Translations under genes and position numbers: made by a program
Shown here: in pieces, positions 1-10,733 of the stretch
Numbering within the stretch: position 1 is the stretch's first letter
Layout: each line of letters begins with the position of its first letter
DNA from: Mesocentrotus franciscanus
Lineage: Eukaryota > Echinodermata > Echinoidea > Camarodonta > Strongylocentrotidae
Length of the DNA stretch: 64,000 nt
Reading direction: 5' to 3'
NCBI GenBank assembly: GCA_037976565.1
Contig: CP137667.1
Span: forward strand, 33,840,425 to 33,904,424
Notes under the pieces: generated by a model
The model's input: only the letters and a program-made list of their open reading frames with translations
What the model was told of the DNA's origin: nothing
Databases searched by the model: none

Positions 1-52
1 GAATATATTCATTCATTTTTTGTAATTTATTACCCTGTTTATTTTGTTGTAG

Positions 53-275
53 CTCTTGAACCGCCAAGCAAACCTCAGGTCGTTAAGATCGGCAAGACAA
101 CAGTTGAGGTGAGTTGGACGTACAACAATGCGGGTAACAGTGCACCAATCACAGGCTTTACGGTACAGTACATTGATCTGAGGAGTATGGAAGGATGGAG
201 AACCGCTTCCAACACCATCGGTCCTCAGTTCCGAACGTATGAAGTCACCAATCTAGAACCAACCAAGATCTACAG
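53..275 (+). CDS. CDO/BOC-like exon: FNIII domain, first part
   Basis: The acceptor AG is at 51-52 after a T-rich tract and the donor is AG|GTACAA at 276. The first two bases finish a codon begun in the previous exon, and the exon ends two bases into an Arg codon. It encodes most of an FNIII domain: EPPSKPQVVK opening, TVEVSWTY strand B, ITGFTVQY strand C and the start of strand F (KIYR). By position this should be FNIII-2 of the CDO/BOC ectodomain. Confidence 0.88.
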
Positions 276-3200
276 GTACAATAATCCTCAATCATTTTTC
301 TCTGTCTCTCTGTTTATCTCCTCTCTGTTTTCCTCCTCTCTGTATCCTCTCTCTCATTTTGTTTTCTCTTGCTCATTTTCTTATGTGTTAATTCCTTCAG
401 TCTCAGTTCTTATTTCGAATGTCTCTACTTATTTATGTTACTTGTTCAAAATGCATTTTCTTCTTTCCATTTTTTCCCTTCTCTTTTGTCTCTCTTTCTC
501 TCTTTCACTTTTTTTTGGTTACAAGTATTTGTAAAATATTTCTCAGCTCTATCTAAACTTGCATTCTCTTTCTTGATCATTCATTTGTAAGTCCATTTGA
601 AAATAAAATTGAAACAAAAATGATTTGAAGTTTAGATATCTTTAATAGATATTATTAAGTTATTAGGCAAGTTAATGCAATTGGAACTATGACAATATTC
701 ACCTGCCTCATCGTATCTATAGGTTCAGGGTAATTGCTTCAAATCGTTATGGAGAGAGCCCTCACAGCGAGATGTCCAATCGCAAACTTCTTGAGAGTGC
801 CGTCTCTGTCGTTACCCCAAAGAGGGCCCCAACGATATCACCACGGATCATGGAATGCGTATCAGAGTCATCCACCACTATTAGAGTGGTGTGGGAGGTT
901 AGTGGTTCAAGTCTTGTTTGCAATCATAGACAAGGGGTTACCAATCAAATGTAATAGATTTTCTACAGAAACTTCTCACTAAATATGAGAGCAAATGTGT
1001 TTGAGATGTTGTGTTTCTTGACGTTTCTGTAGATTATGCTAACAGTCACGTAATACAGGAAATACTTTTATGAAAATCTCTTCAGGGAATTAGATACCAG
1101 CAAAAAAGTTTAAGAGAGAGAGAGAGAGAGAGAGGGGTAAATGTATTAAAAGAGAAAGATATGGAAAGAGGGAAGACGGGATGAGAGAGTAAGAGACAGA
1201 CAAAGAAAGAGGCGTGTGTGTGTATGTGTATGTTTGTGTGAGAGTGAGAGAGAAAAAGAGAGACATGAAAAAAAGTGACAGAGGGGAAAGAAGGACAAAG
1301 AATGAAACTAAGGGAGTGATACTCCAGCATATTGAGAAAACTTGTATATATTCGTGTTTTGTAAACTTATTTCAGTCTAACATTTCTGGATGTTATTTCC
1401 TCCCCTTCCAGTACCCCTCGACTCCTGGAATAACGAACAATGAGGAGACTGAAGGCTTTTACGTCTACATCCGTAACTTTGACAGCGACGACGACCGCGA
1501 CTACGTGAGGACACCCATCATCGGCGCCCACGTCAGGAGATATCTCATAGAGAAGCTTGAACCGGAAGAAAGCTATGATATCAAGGTTGAAAGTTTCAAT
1601 AGCGCAGGGAGAGTAAGGGGAGTAACGTCATCATCCGAAGTACCCTAGGTATGTCAGATTTTCTTTTTGTCCTCAAAGCATAATGTTGTTATTTACCTAG
1701 AAATACAGTATCATAATTTATATAATTAGAGAGTTATGATATATAAAGAGGTATAATTTCTTTCTGTTTCAAATGCATTCAAACTTTGCAATATCAAATG
1801 AGAATCAATCATATTAACATAGCAATGTCTGAATAATGTAAAGGCAAAAACAGGCATGATTTCTGTATACATAAAGAATGATAGATATAAATGATACAAG
1901 TACATATGTTTGGCAACAGAATGTTCATTTATTAATTCCTGAAGTATCACCATCTTAATAAGCAATCACAAATTTTTGTGAGACAAGTTTTCATTTTTCA
2001 TCTTGATGTAATATCATGATCCATAGTAAATTATTGAACAATGTTTCAGAAGAATTATCAACAATTTGGGCAGTTTTATTTTCCCAATTTCAACGATTTT
2101 TGATGTAATGCTGCACATTTTCTTAAAGCTTCTGATATACACTGTATGAAATAATCCTTTTGATATATTTGTGTATGTCCCTCATTCTTGTACAACTATT
2201 TTATGCCAAATGAATTCTATTTTTTTATCCTTTTTTTCTATGCAGCCCGTGAGACAGAGCCCCTCCGATCATCATCCGCCCTCTGTGCCCGGCCACCCGA
2301 TGGACCTCAACCCCACATCCCCTACATCGTAGATGACCCCACCCTGGCCCCTCCCACCCCTAGGGGACAGAGTGAGGACATTCTCTACATCACCCTTGGG
2401 GTGGTGCTGGGGGCAATGTTACTCGTTCTCATTATGTTTGCTGTCATGTGTGTCTGGAGAGCGAAGCAAGTCAACAGAGACTCAAGTGAGTAGTGACCCG
2501 TTCAAAGAGGAATACTGTTTTATAAATGCATAGGAGCATTTCGATTTGCAAGTATAGAGTCAAGATTCTAAATTGCATTGATTTTGATGTATTGTAATGT
2601 TTGTTTTAGAGCTCTTTTGGAGCTTGGTGAAGCTAATTCTGGTTCCACTCTAATCTCACTATCTTAACTGGTAGTCATTTCAGTTTGTAGGATTTCTAAA
2701 TGGTTGGCTGAGATTTGAAAAGCATAATTTCTATTAAAAGAGGAATGTCCTTTTGGCTAGAAGCAGACAACTGGATCAGGAAACAGGAAAATATAAGTAA
2801 AAATTGCATATCTGTACTCATTTTATTGTTCAATATTGAAGCTCTGTTTAATCTAGTTTTGCCAATGATATATTTTAACATTGGTATACACCACTGGAAA
2901 AAAGAAAAAAAATTGATAGTAATTATGGCATTCCGGTCAATGCATTCTCCCTAAATTGCTTCATTTAGTTAAACATTTTGTATTACATGAAATTTCAGTA
3001 ACGCACTGCCTGGAATATACCAAGCACCATCGTCAGTTGGTTTATAACTATTCTATTATTTTGGTGTTATTACAGATGGACCCGTTCACTGGAACAACCA
3101 GCCAATGTACGATGGTAGCTTTGCCTATCTGGATGGTGCCAAGTACCCTTACGTGAATGGCAAGCTGAACAGTAACCACAGTGGTCCAAATGGAATGGCT

Positions 3201-5009
3201 GGCAGACACAACCCATACAGTGAAACCAATGGTGGATCCAAGCCCAGGCCTCTTTATACGCTCCCACAGGTATACATCATAGGACCTTTCATATTTATTA
3301 AGTTTGCCAGTAACTTAAGGCCTCTGTATACGCTCTCACAGGTATACATCATAGGACCTTTCATATTAAGTTTGCCAGTAACTTGAGGCCTCTGTATACG
3401 CTCCCACAGGTATACATCATAGGACCTTTCATATTTATTAAGTTTGCCAGTAACTTAAGGCCTCTGTATATGCTCCTTCAGGTATACATCATAGGACCTT
3501 TTGTATTTATTAAGTTAGCCAGGAACTTAAGGCTCTCTATATGCTCCCACAGGTTTACATCATATGGCCTATGGTATTCATTAAGTTTGCCAGTAACAAG
3601 TATACTGCTAAGTTAATTGGTGTTTATAGTCTATTAAGACAAAGGTTGACAAAGTGAGGAGAGTGTTTAGCTGTGATTTTTTTTGTTCAATCCAATTTGA
3701 TAGATATATACATTTATTACTGTTTATTACCTGTTTAGTTACAATGTTCAGAGTTGTTTTAAGCTTTCATCTTTGTGGGTTCTGTTGTTGTTGATGATTT
3801 TCTAGCAGTCTCAATCAGACTCAAGTTTTTCAAATCCTCCTGCTAGACAATGAGGAGTTTACCATGATTCAGACAAACATGATCACCAAGGACCTGTCTT
3901 TCCATTCCCCATTTTATGTAGGATACTTTGGGAGGTACCCCTTACATTCCTTGCGGTACCAGTAGCCTGCACCACGACTCGGCGCCTGAGACATCTACGG
4001 TACCATACGAAGACCACCAGCTGTACACTACAGCCCCATCCACCAACCATCACAGTTACAACAGCCTAACCAATGGGAGCATTAGGAGCCACCATACGAC
4101 GTCCAATCACGAGTTAGGCCACGCCCCTCCAGCGGGGCGCCGGGCGCCACCACGGCCGGTGTGCCAGATACGGGTCAATCCTCGGTTACAGAGGGAGGAG
4201 GCAGGAGTCGGGAATGGGAGGATAACAGTGCACGATCGGCCTAATAGGACGGAGGGCAGTAGAGAAGGCATAAATAGTAAGACATCAATTCTTGTTTGAA
4301 TAGTAATTGAAACTAAAATCTGAATTTGAATTGAATTGAAAATTAGACTTAAAATTGGACTAAATATCAGAATTGGAATTAAGATTGAAATGTGAAGTGG
4401 AATTGGAAATGGATGAAGTATATGAATATTAATTGAAATTGGAAACGAAAATTGGTATTGGAATTGGAAATGGAATGAGTATTGGAATTGGTATTGGAAT
4501 TGGTATTAGAATCGGGATTGGAAATGGGATAAGTATTGGAATAGTTATTTGAATTGGTATTGAAATTGCGATTGGAGATGGAATGAGTATTGGAATCGGT
4601 ATTGAAAGTGGAATGGGAATTGAAATTGGTATTGAAAGTTGTTCAAGGTTGCAATGAAGGGATGTGCTATCAATGTCATTTTTTATTGATGTAGTTGAGA
4701 GTGTCTAGTAGGAAGGTCTTTATTTCTCTTCTTTGTTTGTTTCTAGGTAAAGATACAGGGTCATTGACCCTCAGCTTACCCACAATGCCTCCTGATCTGT
4801 ACGTCCACACACCGCCCTCCTTGTCCCCCACCCACTCGAGAGTCTGCTGTGAGGCTCATGCCCCCTCCAGGTCAAGATCCGCCTCCAGCCATTCAGAGGC
4901 TTCGTCTCAGCACAGCTCCAACCAATCAGAGTCCTCCTCCCATCATAGCTGCAACCAATCACAGCTGTCGTCACATCACAGTAGCAGCTCGAAAATAACC
5001 GATGTCTGA
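53..5009 (+). CDS. CDO/BOC-like Hedgehog co-receptor, 3' seven exons (partial gene)
   Basis: Seven spliced exons can be chained: 53-275, 723-897, 1412-1648, 2246-2485, 3076-3269, 3922-4276 and 4747-5009. The product is the C-terminal half of a type I membrane protein: two fibronectin III domains, a short proline-rich stalk, one transmembrane helix and a long cytoplasmic tail. The membrane-proximal FNIII has the DSDDDRDY loop and the LEPEESYDIK strand that closely resemble FNIII-3 of vertebrate CDON/BOC as I recall it, the domain that binds Hedgehog. The stalk (TLAPPTP) and helix (LGVVLG) also resemble BOC. CDON/BOC proteins are surface co-receptors that present Hedgehog to Patched and also act in cell adhesion. 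The Ig domains and first FNIII must lie upstream of the window. All junction phases agree except exon 3 to exon 4 (see findings). Whether it is CDON, BOC or the single invertebrate ancestor cannot be told, so no symbol is given. Confidence 0.9.
723..897 (+). CDS. CDO/BOC-like exon: end of one FNIII, start of the next
   Basis: The acceptor AG is at 721-722. Its first G completes the split Arg codon, and the junction reads YRFRVIASNRYGESPHSE, the canonical F-G strands of an FNIII domain, which proves the splice. After a linker (VTPKRAPTISP) the next FNIII begins (SSTTIRVVWE). The donor GTTAGT at 898 leaves the exon in phase 0. Confidence 0.88.
1412..1648 (+). CDS. CDO/BOC-like exon: membrane-proximal (Hedgehog-binding type) FNIII
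   Basis: A pyrimidine-rich acceptor (TCCCCTTCCAG) ends at 1411 and the exon opens in phase 0. It encodes GFYVYIRNF, the acidic DSDDDRDY loop, LIEKLEPEESYDIK and ESFNSAGR, strongly like FNIII-3 of vertebrate CDON/BOC. In that family the acidic loop takes part in calcium-bridged Hedgehog binding. The strong donor GTATGT starts at 1649, but the last exon triplet is TAG in frame, and the phase (0) does not match the next exon, which needs one base. A single missing base near 1638-1645 would explain both. Without that base the protein would stop right after FNIII-3. Confidence 0.82.
   Translation, partial: YPSTPGITNNEETEGFYVYIRNFDSDDDRDYVRTPIIGAHVRRYLIEKLEPEESYDIKVESFNSAGRVRGVTSSSEVP
2246..2485 (+). 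CDS. CDO/BOC-like exon: stalk and transmembrane helix
   Basis: The acceptor TATGCAG ends at 2245 and the donor is A|GTGAGT at 2486. After a split Ala codon the exon encodes ARETEPLRSS, a proline-rich stalk (TLAPPTP) and a single hydrophobic helix coded by about 2380-2457 (LGVVLGAMLLVLIMF core). A basic stop-transfer stretch follows (WRAKQVNR). This layout matches BOC, whose stalk also carries ARK and TLAPP before a VGVVLG helix. The exon ends in phase 1. Confidence 0.88.
3076..3269 (+). CDS. CDO/BOC-like exon: cytoplasmic tail, first part
   Basis: The acceptor TTACAG ends at 3075. The first two bases complete an Asn codon and the frame runs NGPVHWNNQPMYDGSFAYLD to LYTLPQ. The donor CAG|GTATAC at 3270 leaves phase 0, matching the next exon. 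The tail is rich in Asn, Gly and Tyr (KYPYVNGKLN), as in vertebrate CDON/BOC tails. The last ~23 bases and the donor are repeated downstream in a minisatellite, so alternative donors exist. Confidence 0.8.
3247..3600 (+). repeat. Minisatellite (~72 bp, about 5 copies) containing a splice donor
   Basis: About five tandem copies start with AGGCCTCTGTATACGCTC and run through CAGGTATACATCATAGGAC to AAGTTTGCCAGTAAC. The first copy overlaps the end of exon 5, so each copy carries an exon end plus a CAG|GTATAC or CAG|GTTTAC donor. One copy is about 4 bp shorter than the others, and the last copies have diverged. Confidence 0.9.
3922..4276 (+). CDS. CDO/BOC-like exon: cytoplasmic tail, middle
   Basis: The acceptor TATGTAG ends at 3921 and the frame opens in phase 0 as DTLGGTPYIPCGTSSLHHDS. 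The exon is low-complexity tail sequence rich in His, Ser, Thr and Asn, then Arg/Pro rich (PPAGRRAPPRPVCQIRVNPR). It has tyrosines that could be phosphorylated and Pro-rich stretches that could bind SH3 domains. The donor A|GTAAGA at 4277 leaves phase 1, which the next exon accepts. Confidence 0.78.
4300..4640 (+). repeat. Degenerate ATTGGA/GGAATT simple repeat in intron
   Basis: This stretch is built almost wholly from variants of GGAATTGGTATTGGAATTG. It lies in the intron between the last two coding exons. Confidence 0.85.
4747..5009 (+). CDS. CDO/BOC-like last coding exon, with C-terminal PDZ-type motif
   Basis: The acceptor TTTCTAG ends at 4746. GT completes a Ser codon and the frame runs KDTGSLTLSLPTMPPDLYVH to the TGA at 5007-5009. 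The C-terminal part is a Ser/His/Gln-rich repeat (SSQHSSNQSE, SSHHSCNQSQ). The last residues are KITDV; Thr at -2 and Val at 0 fit a class I PDZ-binding motif, a prediction from the motif only. The bases after 5009 are untranslated. Confidence 0.85.
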
Positions 5010-6121
5010 TGCCCTGCCCATTTTTTACCACCCTACCCACCCATCCCTATTTTGTATGTGTACAAGTAACAATCAAACTGCCCCAAGTTTATGTATAGGA
5101 TGTGTAGATGTCAATGCAAAACAGTTTTGCTTCAACCTTAGATCAGTGGATTTTTTTCTTCTTTCACATTTTTTGATGGACTAGACACAAGAGTACTTTA
5201 TCCTGTTCTCCACAACAATGCCCTTTTGCCAGGCAATTGGTCAAAGAATCTTGTTATAGCAATTCCCTTCTCTATGTGAATCTCTCTTTTGCTGCATTAG
5301 ATATTCCCATTCATATCTACACATCTTCCCACTGTGTGCCTTTGTATGCGTTTTTGTGTTTTGTACTGAAAAGTAATAATATTTTTCTGGGTATATATTT
5401 TTTAATGAGAATTAAACCTGTACAGTACATAAAATTGAAAGCTATTCATTAGAGCATTCTCATGCAAGGAAGAGAGATTATAATTTGTATTATGCTATTA
5501 TGCAAAGTGCTGTATAGATGGTAATGTGTCGTTTTGTATATAAAATTATATTGAATGTTCGTAACACTTCTTTATGCCTGTACAATATCTACTCAGAGTC
5601 AGAGAGGCATTGACCCACTGCTACTGGCCCCAGTATTAAGCTTAAGGCAATGAATGAATGAATTCAGCAGTCAATGGGTTAACTGTGATTTAATGCCCGT
5701 CTGACTCTCAGCAGACATAGTGAATGTACTAGACTTTGTCATATGAGTTTTATGTACAAGAAGTTTTCATGTAAGCTTGGCAATCAGAAAAGGGTTTTAA
5801 TGTTGATTTAAGTATTCAAGAAGCGCGACAAAGGAGAGGAGAAAATGCAGTTTCGTTGATTGATGATTATGATTTTAATTTACAATTTGAATGCTTTTAA
5901 TGTTTTTATTTGCATTTTTACATGTTTGCATATTTAGCATGTATAGGTAAAACCATATATGTGACTTTTATGCACTTCATGATTATTTCAGTGTAGGCTT
6001 GAACTCTTTAAACTCAGATTACAGGCACAAAATAGAGAGCAAGAAAGTATGCAATTGATCAAGGACAAAGTGATTAGCTAATGCATCGCACATGTGGGAA
6101 ATGGTACATGCAGATAAACAG
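5010..6121 (+). other. 3' untranslated region and flank of the CDO/BOC-like gene
   Basis: There is no convincing coding sequence. The stretch is AT-rich and contains ATTAAA-like hexamers (for example near 5408), but I cannot fix the polyadenylation site. No repeat structure stands out. Confidence 0.5.
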
Positions 6122-6696
6122 TTAAGGCTCGTTCAGATATGATGCAGCAAAACGGCAGCATATTTTTGTTATTCAACACCTTAAAGAGAAGGTTGAGTTC
6201 TGGGAAGAGGTGAAAATAATTTGTGAGCATTATCATTGATATTATTCAAGTGTGGAAGAACATCAGAGAAAAAAATGTTCCCTGAAAAGCATGGCTCTTC
6301 AAATGCCTTAATATTCTAAATATGGCATGTAACAGCATACATATCGGGACGGATTTTTATGCCACATGTTCGTGTAGTCCCATATACATCTTTCTGTGTA
6401 CAGTACTTGTAACTTTACCAAGACTGGGCCAAATTTCTTATCATTTTGATGATTCCAGAACCTTGCAGGACACACCAATACTTATATGCTAGATGATCAA
6501 CCTTTTCTGATCAATTCCACACCGTTTCTTTCACAATGCAATCGCATGACCAGAACTCAATTTATCTTTAAGTGTAATACGCTTCAAATTTCTGTATCTT
6601 ATAAAACAGAGCTTGCAGTTGCCATTCTTTAACATGTTAACATACCACTGCATATTTTTTCTGGTGTTACCGCATCATATCTGAACAAGCCTTTAA
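6122..6696. mobile_element. TTAA-flanked MITE (outer element of a nested pair)
   Basis: TTAA at 6122-6125 is followed by GGCTCGTTCAGATATGATGC. Near the right end GCATCATATCTGAACAAGCC precedes TTAA at 6693-6696. These near-perfect terminal inverted repeats with TTAA on both sides are typical of piggyBac- or Kolobok-type non-autonomous elements. A second TTAA element lies inside. Confidence 0.8.
6181..6571. mobile_element. TTAA-flanked MITE nested inside the 6122-6696 element
   Basis: TTAAAGAGAAGGTTGAGTTC begins at 6181, and the inverted counterpart GAACTCAATTTATCTTTAA ends at 6571. Both ends carry TTAA. It interrupts the outer element, so it is the younger insertion. Confidence 0.78.
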
Positions 6697-9600
6697 ACAT
6701 AGTAAAAGTTTTAATGAGCTGATTAAGTTTCTTGCTTTTGTGACTTTGCTTTTTATTTTTGCTCATTCTACCTCAATGTAACTTGTTTTTCATGTCGGGA
6801 ACTGGTAAAAACACTTTCGGGAATTAAAAACATGGCTCTTGTTGTTTTTAACTTTGAAATGCGTAGGTGGGAAGACCTGGGTACATCTACATTGTAGTAT
6901 CCATTTAATATCATTAAGTTTTAAGGAAAGGGTGTTCATTAAAGACCCTAACTGATGAAAATGCAACTTTATATCAATGGAAAGCTTAATGAACATAGAA
7001 TACAAATATGAAGGAATGAAACTATTTTCCCTTTCAGTATTGCACAAAAGCAAATTAAAACCTCATGTTCCGCACCCCTCCAAATTTCAGGTCAACAGGG
7101 GTCAAATTTGTCGCAGTTATGGTGACGACATAACAAAGCTGATGCTTAATGAATTCAAAGTCATTGTGAATATGCGTATTCCACATAAAATGATGTCATC
7201 TTGTCGAAAGCTAGTTTTTAGGTTGACAACTTCCAATTTTCGAAGCCTCTGACAGACACTTAAATAGCATATAATTGATAGTATTGTAATCCTTGGCTTA
7301 TAAGCTTTCCGTTGATTTATAATTCATCTATTTCATTTTTCACTTCCAACAGGGTCTTTGAATATTACAGTCAAAATATATGCAGTTATCCAGTCCAAAA
7401 TAGCCAATAAAAACCACATGAAATGCCTGTCTCTTTAAAATTTAAACGAACATTTAAGAGTTTTTTAATATTTTGAAAGACAATATGAAGCAAACACCAT
7501 AAATGCTTATGTTTCTTTCAATCGTTTTTCAATGTTATTTACACTGCCTCTTAATATTGATATGATTTTGCTCTGAAATATGTTTAGATCTATTCTACCA
7601 GGAGGATCATTGAATGATATCCATGTTTTCTATGCATAGCAATGAGAAAAGGTATGTAAATTTTTCAAGGGTCATTTTCCGTTTACTCTCTGTATATTTT
7701 ATAACATTTTTTTTACTAATTGTTTCTGTCAGGAAACAAGAGGCATTGCATAGAGTGTGTATCAGACTGTTATTTTGTAAGATGCTATGCTCTTTAACTG
7801 CCAAAAGATATCCGTTATCATCATTTGTATCGCTCGCATATTGATGTTGTTTAAACAATGTTATCATGACTTTAGTGAAGAAGGATACCTATTTTTAGGA
7901 AACTAATCTTATTTCCCTTCCTATCACTCTATATCAACTTAAGTTGTAAGAATATCAAGAGTATTAGGTGGGGCTACAATTTCTAATGGTGCTTTTGTAA
8001 GTTTATTACTGATTTCCATGTGAAAAATATGTCCAAATTAAAAAAAGTCTTCCTCACTATCCTTATCTTTAGCTCTTGCATACTAGAAAAATAGTTTGTC
8101 ATGACCCTTTTAAAAATAAAATGACCACTTTTTTATCCGTAAGGTCTACTCAACACTCTAGGACTGTAAATTAGGTAGCTTAGCGAAATATAGTGGCACG
8201 AAAAGTCACGTCAAGAATGCAAAAGACAAAATATTTAGGATATGGAGCAGATAAATGCATATCCTATCTTGATGAGGCTTAATATTAGCTAAACTTTCAT
8301 TCAGATATGTAAAAAAAAAAAAAATTTAATAAACAAACGTTGTTAATTAATTTGCCTTTTGCCTTCAGGACGTGTATTTTTGTGCAACAACGTTTCGCTA
8401 AGCTGATCTTAGTCCACTTTGAATCATGCAGGCGTTGGGCTACTAGGATTATTCTAAGAAATGCACAATAATGATTAATTCAAATCTAAGATGTCAGCAA
8501 TAAGATTTTCTCTCTCTTAATTCAAACCATTTAAACAAAATGATTTTATGTGCTTCCATTGTATTCCAATCTTCCTTATTTATGTTTCTTGTTTCTCTTC
8601 GTAAATATCATCAAATAAGTATTTATATTTATACATAAATTCTGAAAACCTGTACAACCTATGTCATTGAATTGCATTGTTATGATGAATTAAAATAGAG
8701 AAATTGGTGTTTAACTAGTATTAAATATAAAGACATTAATTTCAATGATAATGTTTGGATACAGTCCGAGTATTGTGAATTAGTGAACATTCTTGCACAC
8801 CAAAAATTGACATCAAATTTCCTGTTATTTTGTTAACACTCTGCATTCAAGGTGACCTTGATACATTTGCTAAATATCTTCAAATAGAAGACTCTGAGAT
8901 AGAATTTGGCTTCAATGTAAAATTCATCATCTTAGAATAACAAATTCTCTGTAATAGGGTCTTCTGGAAAATGTTAATCCGCTAGCTACGTTATCCCATG
9001 TGTTAAAAGTATATGTTATACATTCTCTCCCATGCCTTGAAATTATAAAGTTTTGATGTATTTAAATATTTTCAATCATTTACTTTAATTATCAGAATTG
9101 TATTCATTTTCTTTAACCTTGCCAAATCTCTACACAATGTAGTGGAAATGGTGGAAATTTATGATCTATGTTAACTTTTACATGTACATGTAAGATTATC
9201 AAGTCAGAGAGAATTTTTCAATTCAGTTCAATTATTGACCTGCCTGACCTTTAACCTTTTGACCCCATGTCAAGTGAAAGGTCATAGTCTTACTCTTGTG
9301 TACACAGCTGTAGTTCAATTTCATCATATTGTGCAGATCGTCAAATACACACAAAAGATGATGCGTTAGTTTCATCTTGCCTGGAAAAAAGGGGATGGAG
9401 AAAACAAGGGATGAAGAGTTTGGTTGAGTCGGAACTTCTAAACATATATTCCCTTTTTCAGAATGAGGTTTTAGTCATTGTGAAAGTCTTGAAAACTGAA
9501 AAAATATTTCCTTGTTAATCTATCCAATTGAAAACAATAGCTGTCCCTATGTTCTGTTATTGGGTTATCACGATTCCTTCTTAATTCAATCCAGTTTTTT

Positions 9601-9750
9601 CTTCAATTCATTAATTTCTGGAAAATATGTCTAAAATAATTTGCCTCATCAATGAATGTTACATCTAAGTGTAAGAATATATGGCCACCTCACAGTCGCG
9701 AAGTAATACAGAGTAGATATAGCAGGGTTTTATTTATTCTTTTTTTAAAT
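6697..9750. other. Intergenic, AT-rich, no gene recognised
   Basis: Short open frames occur but none shows a conserved motif, splice logic or unusual composition. An A-run lies near 8311. No RNA gene was recognised. Confidence 0.45.
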
Positions 9751-9814
9751 GTTAAAGCCATTTTGTACTAGAGGCACTACCGCAAGATCCCCTCTAGTAC
9801 CATCTCAGGTCAGC

Positions 9815-10389
9815 TTAAAGCCCAAGTCCACTCCGATTTTCAAAAATTATAACATGTTGTAAATAAATCAAAGGTTAAAACTGCCAAATATCACGGGCGT
9901 ACTTCAATCAGGTGATTTTTAAGAGCGATTTTTGTTTCGGGTATTTCGAGCAAAACATTTATATTGCTGTACGGATGTGACGTATGCTCCTCACAACGAA
10001 AGTGCCAGCGGTATACATTCTGACAATAGGCTATTTTCGTAATGTAACCAAATGTAATGCATACGTCTTTGTGAAGTGCCTCTATACAAACTATTTCATT
10101 CACCTGATAAGAATAATAGTGTTTCATTATTCTTATCAGGTGAATGAAATAGTTTGTATCGAGGCACTTCACAAAGACGTATGCATTAAATTTGGTTACA
10201 TTACGAATCTGTGTTGTGAGGACCCTACGTCACAACCGACTCGATCATTAACTTGTGTTTTGCTCATTAAAAAAAATTATTAAAAATAAATCTGAGCACC
10301 ATTTTCCAAAACCAAGTTATATTTGGGCTTTTTAGATTTTTGTCTATCTAATCAGCTCAACTTTTCAGTGGAGTGGACTTGTACTTTAA
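9815..10389. mobile_element. Foldback MITE with TTAA target-site duplication
   Basis: TTAA at 9815-9818 is followed by AGCCCAAGTCCACTCC. The right end GGAGTGGACTTGTACT runs into TTAA at 10386-10389. Inside is a long near-perfect palindrome centred near 10,120: the arms share TTCATTCACCTGATAAGAAT, GAAGTGCCTC and TGTAACCAAAT. A related palindrome occurs near 59.8-60.4 kb. It carries no credible coding sequence; open frames inside are palindrome by-products. Confidence 0.85.
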
Positions 10390-10578
10390 GCAGTATGGTT
10401 CTGTAACTCACTGCTTCCCTAGCTGCGCTTGTTGGTTCTCGAATCGAGTCCTCTGTCTTTGAAGTGGAAATTTGTATTGGGTTACGCTCTGTTGGCAAGT
10501 TGACCATGAGATGGCGCTGTGCAATAAACAGTACGCTTCGGCAGAAAGTGCATTCGTTCAGTATCACTTTAAAATCTA

Positions 10579-10733
10579 GGGCCCTGTCTTATAAAGCGTT
10601 ATGATTGATCTGAAGCTATCACAAGTCCTGAAATCAGCAATTTACAATCTCCTGTCTCATAAATAGACATTTATGATTGATTTTAAGTTTCGATCGATTC
10701 ATGTCAATCGCAATGTTTTGTAGGACAGGGCCC
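10579..10733. mobile_element. GGGCCC-ended foldback MITE, copy 1
   Basis: It runs from GGGCCCTGTCTTATAAAG to TTTTGTAGGACAGGGCCC and has internal CGATTGA / TCAATCG inverted motifs. Relatives lie at 35,550, 44,588 and 48,450. I could not settle a target-site duplication. Confidence 0.75.

Noticed and set aside
1082..1330. Minus-strand frame rich in Ser/Leu/His
   Set aside because: It is the complement of a GA-rich intron tract in the CDO/BOC-like gene.
9891..10283. Two opposing frames with the same internal peptide near 10.1 kb
   Set aside because: They lie in a palindromic MITE, so both strands encode the same words. No coding evidence.
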